Part shown: positions 23,718 through 32,586 of the stretch, piece after piece
Numbering within the stretch: the first letter of the stretch is position 1
How the letters are laid out: each line of letters opens with the position of its first letter
Assembly: GCA_038093515.1 (NCBI GenBank)
Contig: JBBPSI010000076.1
Location: 1-64,000, forward strand
Reading direction: 5' to 3'
Source: Butyriboletus loyo
Lineage: Eukaryota; Basidiomycota; Agaricomycetes; Boletales; Boletaceae
DNA: 64,000 nt
Notes under the pieces: generated by a model
Seen by the model: only the letters and a program-made list of their open reading frames with translations
Told to the model about the DNA's origin: nothing
Database searches by the model: none
Made by a program: the position numbers and the translations under genes

Positions 23718-23967
23718 TTAGTGCTTGCAGTCACCGCACTTGCAGGTGCAACTAGATCGAGAAACAAGAAAGCTCAACGACGTGGCTCGATGGTGGGTAA
23801 GAAGCGGAGACGTACGTAGTGGCACAGTTGCAGGTGTCAGCGCCGGAGCAGCACGCATCGTTAGCGGGGATGGAGGTGACCTGCAAGAACGCCGCCCAAC
23901 GCGTCCATCAGCCATCGCGTCGTCGACAACACATGAAGAAAAAGAGGCCATCACTCACGGTCTGCAT
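23718..23967 (-). CDS. Metallothionein, copy B (35 residues, three exons)
   Basis: The gene has the same structure as copy A: exons 23959-23967, 23816-23880 and 23718-23751, again 108 nt, and the same intron phases. The peptide starts MQTVTSIPAN, has the identical eight-cysteine spacing and ends CTCKCGDCKH. It differs from copy A at four positions (V9A, E11D, S19T, S24T by reading), all conservative and none a cysteine. The nine-base first exon encodes only Met-Gln-Thr, which hides the gene from ORF scans. The promoter has TATAAAA at 24058-24064. Having two copies raises dosage, a common fungal answer to metal load. Confidence 0.85.
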
Positions 23968-24057
23968 GATGCTATACGTGAGGATGATAGAACGAGTTGC
24001 TTGGATGTAGATGTAGATGTACTGGAGAATGAGGAGGTCTAGCACGAGAAGGGGGGA

Positions 24058-24064
24058 TTTTATA
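24058..24064 (-). promoter_or_regulatory. TATA box of metallothionein copy B
   Basis: TATAAAA on the minus strand lies 91-97 bp before the ATG, in the same GAGGTATAAAATCCC context as copy A. Confidence 0.65.
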
Positions 24065-26439
24065 CCTCTCGCGGGCCCCTATTTGGAGTTATTGACGCCA
24101 ATCCTGTAGAGGTGATATCTCGTCGACCGAGTATTGCTCTCACAGGGCCACTATCGAGTGACTCGCTCCCAAATTCCTCCGTCCGACGACCGCAGCGTAA
24201 GCCAAAACGGGATGGATTGGATACGGGAACCTAATAATATTTTCTCGTTTCGTCGTTCCTCATGGAGACATCCAATAAAGTGGACAAAAAGCAGAAAAGG
24301 AAAGGATAAGGAAACAAAGAACAACAGAAGAGAAAGACGCGATGAGGCGTTCAGTGATCCCCGGGGGTACAACGCGATACGTCGGTTTGGGACTATCGAT
24401 GATCTTGCGTGCACGCGCGCCTTCGTTGGATCGATAGCCAACTGATCTGGATCCTGCAGGCGTTTCGGTGTTCCTCCGGATATCTTGTCGCTGAGTATGG
24501 CCCTATTACCGTCAGGGCCTTTTGGTATCTTGTCCAACAGAATCTTCAGAACCAAGTGTCCACAGCATATCCATCTGCCACTGAAACAAATGAAGGACCG
24601 CCGATGTGCGAAATGGCACAGCAGCGAGCCTGAACCCTCGATGATAAGCACTGCCGCACGGCGATTCAGAGGCATGGTGGGAAGATCCGCCGAATGTGGT
24701 GGTAAGGCCCGGATCCTACAAGTGTGCGAGAGTGGAGCCATTCGAAGCATGTGACTCGTCCTTTGTATCGTCTAACCAGAAATGCGTAAATGAGGATGCC
24801 GTGCGTGCATCAGGTCAATCGGGGTGATGGTTTCTCAAGTAGCCATTTTTGTAGAATCCTATTAGAGTAAGACGTAAATGACGAAGGATCCAGGAAAAAG
24901 CGGAACGAAACCCACCTGACATATGTATGGTGTGTGCGAGAACACCCAAAGAAGAACCAGCGGTGATGAAGGTGATATCATGGCGGCAGGCCGCCATCAA
25001 ATCACATGCTGCCAAATGTCTGAGTGGAGTTCCCAGACGGACAGTAGAGCCTCGCGCGCGATTCCATGAAGAGAACTCCGCCGAGCGGAAGATTGCGGCA
25101 ATGTGCATGCGTGCAGCAGATAATTAGACCTCCGAATTCGTCTTGCTGTTTCACTTGCGCAGGCCATTGTTGGAATAGCTGGTTGATAGGGGGGCGTAAA
25201 GAGAAAAGACCGCGAGGATGTGTGAAGGCCCATCACGTAACCCGTTGGAACCGTGGAACACCCATCGAACAAGATTGCGCACCACAGGGAACGTGTGTCT
25301 CTCCTGACGCCTCTGCCAGCGCCTCATACGTCGTCCAAGTCCGAGGTGTAAAGGGCACCTATACCATCTTCATTCGACCTCTTGATGAACCAACATCGAC
25401 AGCACCACGGCACCACAGCACGCACGTAGAACCTATCGAGAAGCCTGCGTTCGTCCTCCCGATAACATACAGAGGGGGTTGTTCCGCCCCTCCACTATGA
25501 GCGTTCAGTCCAGGGTATGGTCGCACCCAACGCAATGATGCCAGGCTGTTAACAAAGCGAACGACGCTCCAAGGCCAAACCATCGTAAAGCGCTTCGGAA
25601 CACCTGGCCATAGTATACGACCCGTATACGGAACCAAGGATGGCGAATTCGCGACGACTACGCAACGCCATGTCTCTTGGGGAGTAGAACTGTCGGACCG
25701 ACCTGGGGGCAGCAGAGAGCGCTAAAAGGGCTTGTGTCCGATCGCAAGAGTAATCCCACACACAGGATCATGCAGATGTACAGTCCGCATCCAAGAGAAA
25801 GCGAAAAGACTGGAACATATATCGCAGCGAGATTGGGGAAAGAAATGGAGGTCAGAAAAGCGTGGTCATCTGAGGGACCAGGGTTATTATGGATGCGACC
25901 GGGGGGGTACCCTCACAGTCGTCGTCACGGGGTGAGCAAGACGATATAAAAGCTTCTATTCGCTAAGATGCTGGCTATTGATTGGGAGATAATGGCGACA
26001 TACGACGTCAACCGATTGCGAGTTGAAACGTTGAAACCCGGAGAGGAGCGAACAACTACAGAAAAAAACAATATCAGCACAGAAGTCATTCCATATACAT
26101 CCAGACATATCACTGTCTCTCCCTGATCCATTCATCCCGCGCCGGAATGTTCCCCTTGCGCCAGCTCTCCGCTCTCTTTCACCTACTTTGATGTGCCGGT
26201 AAAACTGAGTACCAAGCGGTGCGTAGACACATGCAGGATTGCGAGGGTACAGCAAGGGCATACAGCTCCCATTCGCTACATGTACATGTCTGATTAGGTA
26301 GCAATGGACCGATTGCCCACCAGTCGTGAGCACTTGTAAAAAAAGTGAACGATATAAACTACAGAAGCGGAAAAGAATGAGGAAAACATACCTAGCACAG
26401 AAAAAATTACATAACCTATAATCCTACCCCAGATTCGTC

Positions 26440-29400
26440 CTACACCGGAATATTCTCCTTGCGCCCAAGGACCTCCTTCAATGGACTGTCTGCTCTCTTC
26501 ACATTCACAAGTCTCCCCTTTCCAACCTCCATCTCGAAGCTGACGTCCTCCATGAGACTCCACTCATCCTCTGGCGTCTGGTCCAGCAGACTCGGCTGAT
26601 TCTTCACATCAATCCTCATTGGGCTCTCCGTCTCCTCCGCCACGATCCCAAGCCCACCCGACATCTTGCTCAAATACGACTTGGGCCTCCCAAATCCCAA
26701 CGACGCTGAAGCCAATAGAGAACCAGAACCAGAGGATTGCGGAAGGACGCTTCCTCCACCCAATCCCAACGCATCAAACTTGCTCACAAACGCCGCCAGC
26801 GCTCGCCTCTCCTCCTCCAGCTTAGTTCTCACCTTCTTCTCTTTATCGAGCTGCTTCACGAGCTCGGTCGCCCATACTTCCTTCTCTTCCCGTCGTTTCA
26901 CCTCCGCAGCCAGTCGGCCCTCCCACTCACGTTCAACGTCTTCACGGACTTGGCGGAGGGGCTCGCCGAGGTTGTCTTCGTACCCACACACCACAATTTC
27001 GAGCTCTCGGATAGACTTTTGTTGCTCTGCAATCAGCTTGTCTTTTTCCGTTTCTGGTGCGTCAGGCGGGAGCTCAGGCCGAGCGAGGAGCGCAGCCTCC
27101 AGGGAGAGGATTTGGTTAGCTTGAGATTCTAATTGACGTCGAGCAGCAAGGAGCTCTTGCTGGAGCTGCATATCACGTCATCAAACTGCAACAAGTACGC
27201 AGGATTTGTGTACTGACCTGGTAAGGGGACATATCAAAATCAACTTTGGACGGGCTTGCTGGACGAGACTCATCCCCTTTGGTCTCGTCCACGGTCTGAC
27301 TCGTCAGAATGAGCTTCGTCAGCTGCTGTATCCGCGCATTAAGGTCTTTCATCGCCTTGGATTCGTCAATTTGCTAGAAGACGAAAAGAATAAGATATAA
27401 TGGCTCGTCAAGGGATCGTGGTTCAGGAATGTACATACCTCTCGTGCGCTCAGTCGCCGGTTCCTCTCTGGCGCCTCCGCTTCTCTCTCTGCCAATTTTG
27501 TCTTGAGCTCTTCAATCTCCTTGCGGTATCTCTCAATGAGGGCATCTGTATCGACAACTTCTTTCTTCTTCGCGCTCAGTTGTACACGCTTAATGCGCGA
27601 CGCAAACTGCAGTGTGTTTGTGCTTTCTGATACTGCATGAACATCTGGGTTCATGGTGCAAACGACACTGATGCGAGCATCTCCAGAGAGCGAAGGCTGA
27701 AGAAGACGCGTGAGCTTGGAATTACGGTAAGGAACATGGTCGCTAGTGGCAGAAATAAGTTTTCGTCTAAAATTCAAAGGACACAGTCGCACCTTTTATT
27801 CTTGGCGGCATTATCTGCCAAAGTACTAATAACGCTTCCGAGAGTAAGAAGACTGACGAATTCCATCAACAATGATTGGCACAAGGACCGTCAGCAACAA
27901 ACGTACCTGGTATTGATATACTTTCCTTCCCGCGTTCTCTCCTTGTCTGACGTTGCTTTCTCAGACCCTGCGAGGTCAATCAGGCTCTGGGGGTCAAAAT
28001 TTCTCAGTCCAAATCCATGCCAAAGAAAAATGTGAGCTCACCAAAACTGACATTTGCACACTCCTCCCTCCGAGCGTCTGCAATCTCGTCCCTCCCGGCG
28101 TCGGCGGCCTCATACCTGGTGTTTGTCTACCACTCGACTCTGCCTTCCCCTCGCCTCTTTCTCTGCTTTCAATTACAAGCCTGAATACGCTGTGACTCCG
28201 ACTACTCCTTTCGTTCCAATCCGTGCTCGCAGTCCTGCGATGTCTCTCTCCTCTTTCCATCACTTCGCGTACGCCCTTGAGACTGGTGACCACTTCCTCT
28301 CGAAGAGGTGCCAGGACACCCTGTCCAATGATTTGCACAGGTTGCGTCGCCGATACCGAAGGTGGAGAAAGCAGGTCGTAAATGGTTTCATTGTAAATCT
28401 CAAGGTAGGAGCAACGAAGAAGATATTCGCGCGTCGGTGTTCTCCTTATGTAAGAAAAGACATCTTTCATAGCTCTCGGGATGATACCTGGTTGGTCTTC
28501 ATTTCCAGACTGACACATACTGAGCACTCGAGAAAGAGACTTCTTGGAAAGTACTTACAAGTGTGAAGGTCTTTCCACTTGCAGTCTGGCCATATGCAAA
28601 TATGACGGCATTGTAGCCTTCCATCGCAGCACAGACGTGACTTCTTGCGACGGCGTTGTATATCGGTTTGTTTTCAGATCCTGTGAGGACCTCGTCAAAG
28701 TGGAATTCCGGAGGAGGGGTAAGTGTCGTTTTAGCATGTTGTGGCAAAAGTTTGATACTATTGGGGACGGAAATGTCCCAAACGTCCTGTGCGGTCGTTG
28801 GGCGAATCCTGAACAAAGCTCCACTAAGGACACATTCACCACGGACCAACACCAACCAAAGCGCACCTGATAGAAACGAGAACCTTGTCTTCTTTGCCGT
28901 ATTCGGGAATGGGTAGCTGGCTTTCGTCAATGTCCCCCGAGACGTCTCCCGGCTCGAGCGTTTGAAAGTCGACGAGTGCCTCTTCTGGGTCGACCCTACT
29001 CACATCCATGGACATGTCTCCAGGTCCCATGAACAATCCCGGCGCGGGACTTGCGCCTCTCGGCGTGGAAGGTGTCTTGGGGCGTAATCCATCGTTATTT
29101 TTCGTTGGCGTCCCTGGAACGGATGCGAGAGATGCGTGCGTCGGTACTTTGGTAGTTCGAATCCGAGACTCGGTCGAGATGATCGCCTTGTATTTTTTGG
29201 CAGTATTGAAGACGGAGGGGGTGGTGAGATCGCTATTGGAGGCGACAGAGAGGGGTCGCTTGGGCGTGAACGGTGTGAGACGGGCTAGCTTGGATGTGGA
29301 GGGTGTTTCCATGGACATTGTGGAGGGTTCGCTGTTCGCATTGTGATGGCTACTGCTCTGTGTTCTTGTTTTTGTGTTTGCATATGTCTCTGACTTTGTG

Positions 29401-29618
29401 TTAGTAGTGGCGGTGGTCGTGGTGGGCGTCATCGGAGATGGTCTTTTCGTCGTCGTCGTCGCTGTCGAAGGTGTGCGCGGTGATCGTGAGGGAGGCGAGG
29501 TGGGTTTGATCAACCCTGGGAAATTGGCCAATACGCGTGGGGGATTCGTCGACGCGTCGTGGTCACGTGCCCCCAAGTCTCCCGAGGATTTGGTTTTCTT
29601 CACCTTGTTCAAAGCCAT
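26440..29618 (-). CDS. Kinesin-7/CENP-E-like motor protein
   Basis: ATG 29618 opens a ~230-residue Ser/Thr/Pro-rich head with basic runs. The motor follows: FRIRPTT, FHFDEVLTG, the P-loop GQTASGKTFTL, YLEIYNETIYDLL, NERSSRSHSVFRLVIES (switch I) and SLIDLAGSEKAT (switch II). After it come NSKLTRLLQPSLSGDARISVVCTMNP and NTLQFASRIKRV, the neck, then coiled coil (about 26.6-27.7 kb) and the end RKENIPV with TAG at 26440-26442. Exons are separated by short introns; the frame is intact across all of them. A motor preceded by a long disordered head and followed by a moderate coiled coil fits fungal kinesin-7; kinesins of that group move toward microtubule plus ends. The terminal KEN is a possible APC/C degron. 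Confidence 0.82.
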
Positions 29619-30432
29619 TGCGGTGAGTGCGCTGTGTGGGACAGTCTGGCGTGTGTGGTGTGATGCTGGAGCAGAAGGGAAGGCATGCCAGTGGTATGCA
29701 AATACTTGGCGTCGGCGCGTCGCACTATGCGAGGCTGCGTGGTCCGGCTCGGGTCAACCGAGTACGTCAATTGAATTGAGCAGGAGATTCGGTGGGTGCT
29801 TGCTAGTAGGTGAGTCACGGCCAGGCCAGGTTCCTGACATAACTGGGTACTAGTTGGAAACACTCCAATCTCGTAGGTTTTTCGTCGTCACGTATGGATT
29901 GAACCTGGCAAGTTGACGCAGATGCGGCCGTCGGTAAGTGATCGCCCACAAATTCCATCGACTGAACGAGCAATTTCAGCTGACCTCCGCATGAAGGGGC
30001 TAGCGAAACATAAAGGTCGACGATACTCCTCCCTCGTACTTGGGTGAGTGAACTGCTGGGGCTCTCAAGCCGGCCGAGGTCAAATCATATGGTTCTGACC
30101 CCAAAACTACAGGGCGCCCACTCTGAGACATAAACGTAGGCGATAAGGCAATCACCCGGAAATTATCTAGAGCACCATGGCTTGCATTCTAATCGCCATT
30201 TTCCGTATGGCATGTGGGCAGTCTACGTTTCCGTCCTGTCTGGGTGTGAGTCGCACTGCTCCGGTCGTCCACTATCATCCGCTGGATCGAGTCGCAACAT
30301 GGAGGACTCAGAACGACGTGATCGTGATACAGCTGGTCTGTTCGTTTTCACCCATTGCACGTCAGAACAGGGATCACGCGAGTATACTGTTGTCTAACGA
30401 TTGACAATTATAAAAAAAATGAAATGTCCAAC
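29619..30432. other. Spacer between kinesin and tRNA, nothing recognised
   Basis: This is the kinesin promoter flank. No conserved coding motif is seen on either strand. Confidence 0.4.
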
Positions 30433-30511
30433 GGTCTTGTAGTGTAGCGGTTATCACCTGGGATTCTGATACCATCTTCCCAAAACCCAGGTTCGAGTCC
30501 TGGCATGACCT
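30433..30511 (+). tRNA. tRNA-Gln(CUG) with a very short intron
   Basis: Acceptor strands GGTCTTG and CATGACC close the cloverleaf (with one T-T mismatch at the fifth pair). The D arm is GTG...CAC, the anticodon stem TGGGA/TCCCA, and the T arm CCAGG-TTCGAGT-CCTGG. The anticodon loop reads TTCTGAT, giving anticodon CTG after the invariant T33. Between the loop and the 3' stem there are seven extra bases (ACCATCT or a register variant), interpreted as a mini-intron after position 37. A T5 run at 30516-30520 fits Pol III termination. Confidence 0.75.
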
Positions 30512-30515
30512 CATC

Positions 30516-30520
30516 TTTTT
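30516..30520 (+). terminator. Pol III T-run after tRNA-Gln
   Basis: Five T residues directly follow the tRNA 3' end. Confidence 0.5.
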
Positions 30521-30799
30521 ATGTTTTCCTTGCTGCTTGGAACCACTAGGAATCATGTTGTCCGTCGTCATCTTGGAATATTTTGCTGGGTGCTTCACGC
30601 AAGTCATGGCCTAGTAAGTTATCTCCTGGTCTTTCAAGTTGCTTAATCTGCGTGATTCTTTAGTTGAAAAGACTACTAATGGGATCTATACTCGGAACTC
30701 GGAACAAAACTTAGGATTGATGCAGTCAGGACTACAGACATATCTTACCGCGAAATTAGCCCCGAGATAAGTGAGCTTGGCAGCTCTCTCACTGCGGCT

Positions 30800-31690
30800 T
30801 CGAGAAGTCCTTCGATAGTGGCATTATACGATAATCCGGAGGCGAATTCGTTTCCAGAGTCATTCTTACCCCCGCCGACACCCAAGTATGGGCCCACCGC
30901 CGACGTCGTCATCGAAGCCCTGCAAGGGACCGTCGATCTACGCACCGTCGCAGTGACCTCCTCGACGCCATCGCCGCTACCTCGCAATCCACCCTCCCAC
31001 CGGCTCACCCAAAGCTTCTTTCATCTATATATCCGGCATCTTGGGTACACGGTTCGAGTCCGGACGAGCTCGTCGCTTGGCGTCTCCACGCCAAACAATA
31101 ACTAGTGCTCAAAGACGACCACGTGAATGGGATCTCGTGATCCGACCTGCGTTACTGTACGGCAAGGGTGCGCCCCTGTTGGATTTCGGTGTTCGAAGCG
31201 GCCATCTCAGACGGGCCCGCCAGGTAGCTTCGTATTGGGAAACTCGGGGGGACGGTTTTCGCTCATTCATGCCGACGATCTCGCGAATGTGTACGTCCGA
31301 GCGGTCGAGAAGGTGCCCCATCCTCGGTGGGCTTTACGATAGACGCTAGCAATTGAGCCTACAGAGTCCGTCGAGGAATTTAATTTCTTTCGGCAGCTGA
31401 TCCAGGTGACAAGGTGCCAAGGGACCGCATGGGTTGGATCGAGCCCTGCGAATCGTGCGTTCGTGGTTTTGTCTTGTAGTATTTGATTTGGTACCAATGG
31501 TTGTTTGGGCGGTGGACAGTATTCGAGGAGGCTCTAGCGACCACGGTTATCATTCGCCCGTACTTTGCCAAGTCCCTCCTGGATTGGCAGCTAAGGAAGC
31601 CCGGGTTGACGGACGGGCTGCCCCTGTACTATGCTGCCTGAAAGGCGTCTCGGGGTTACCAGCCAAAGGAGGAACTCTGGATGGATGCGT
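30800..31690 (+). pseudogene. Remnant of an extended SDR / NAD-dependent epimerase-like enzyme
   Basis: Pieces of an SDR protein are spread over different frames: DLLDAIAAT, SFIYISGILG (the strand-5 serine region), ELVAWRLHA, then NGI joined to VIRPALLYGKGAPLL only by skipping two bases near 31133. SLIHADDLANVYVRAVEKV is in yet another frame, and RPYFAKSLLGWQLRKPGLTDGLPLYYAA (about 31555-31640) follows at the C-terminus. At least three frame changes and a stop inside make it a pseudogene. The C-terminal stretch recurs at 60660-60930. Confidence 0.7.
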
Positions 31691-31789
31691 TTGAGGCCTC
31701 GATCTACAAAAGCCTCGACCTTCTAAAACGCCTCTATTATAACAGCTTGAAACCACCTCTCCTGGTTCACTGAACTATGTAGGCGAGAA

Positions 31790-32215
31790 GCGCAGGAGCT
31801 GTGACGTGTTCTTGCGACGCTGGCGGTTACCCGGCATCGACACCACTATCGACGCTCCGTCAGAGGCTCGTGAAGCCGTGACCCACTGCCGAGCATGACC
31901 GGTGACCCTCGTACGACCTTCCTGTCATTAATCCCCGCCTCCTCACCAAGCCCTCGCAGTACATATACTATGTCTGCGACCGTGGCTTGAGCACGTTCTT
32001 TGATGGTATCGTCAAGTACAAGTACGACACGGAGACGCACGCACCGACGTATTGGTCCATGCCCCCTGGGAGCCGGTATTCGTCCCCAACCCCGAGGGCA
32101 CCCCCGAGGACGATGGTGTACCTTTCAGCGTCGTCCTTGAAGGCTTTACAGGGAAGAGCTATCTATCGGTGTTGGATGGAAACCGCATGAAGTAGGTGGG
32201 CAGAACGAGTATGGA
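31790..32215 (+). pseudogene. Remnant of a carotenoid oxygenase (C-terminal part)
   Basis: The plus strand encodes carotenoid cleavage dioxygenase-like text: RRWRLPGIDT, INPRLLTKPSQYIYYVCDRG, STFFDGIVKYKYDTET, then in a shifted frame EPVFVPNPEGTPEDDGVPF, SVVLEGFTGKSYLSVLDG, followed by a TAG where family members continue with a Glu-Val-Gly-Arg run. The iron-binding histidines and the N-terminal two thirds are absent. This segment is missing between the equivalent flanks of the second TPR-CHAT copy (60930-61020). Confidence 0.65.
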
Positions 32216-32239
32216 GTGTACCGTTAGTTTTGGTTTTCG

Positions 32240-32586
32240 TCGTGCCTATCACACACACAAGCTTTGGCGGCCCGGTACAGATATCTGAGCATGAATGGTG
32301 ACTGGATTTGGGGAAAGTGATGTATGATATTGATTCAGGAATCGCTGGTGCTCTTGTTCATTAGGAGAGGTATATTGATGATGTTAAGCAACCGCCAGAG
32401 AATCTGTGTCCTGCATACAAATTATCCAAAGGTATCTAAGGTCCTTTTGACGTATGCAAAGAATTGTTCGTATCTACGAACAGATTACATCCAGAATACG
32501 GCTGCTACGGTAGAGGCAACTGCGAGTACTTCAGTGCCAGTAACAATGCACCGTGGAAAACATGCACGCACCAGAAAGTAGATCCA
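32240..32586. repeat. 3' flank of TPR-CHAT copy 1, shared with copy 2
   Basis: 32325-32586 matches about 60935-61170 (for example gctacggtagaggcaactgc and context in both). This shows the duplication included about 250 bp beyond the stop codon. Confidence 0.8.

Larger units (their letters stand above)
23310..26050. repeat. Segmental tandem duplication, copy B (~3 kb)
   Basis: This is the second copy of the segment described at 20100-23050, carrying the second metallothionein gene. Its right end (about 25950-26190) repeats the flank of the kinesin 3' end: the block 26120-26185 resembles the kinesin stop region at 26440-26525. That suggests the segment was duplicated together with a piece of the kinesin gene's end. 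Confidence 0.8.

Noticed and set aside
24151..24750. 199-codon minus-strand frame in duplicate copy B
   Set aside because: Not open in copy A; no recognisable domain.
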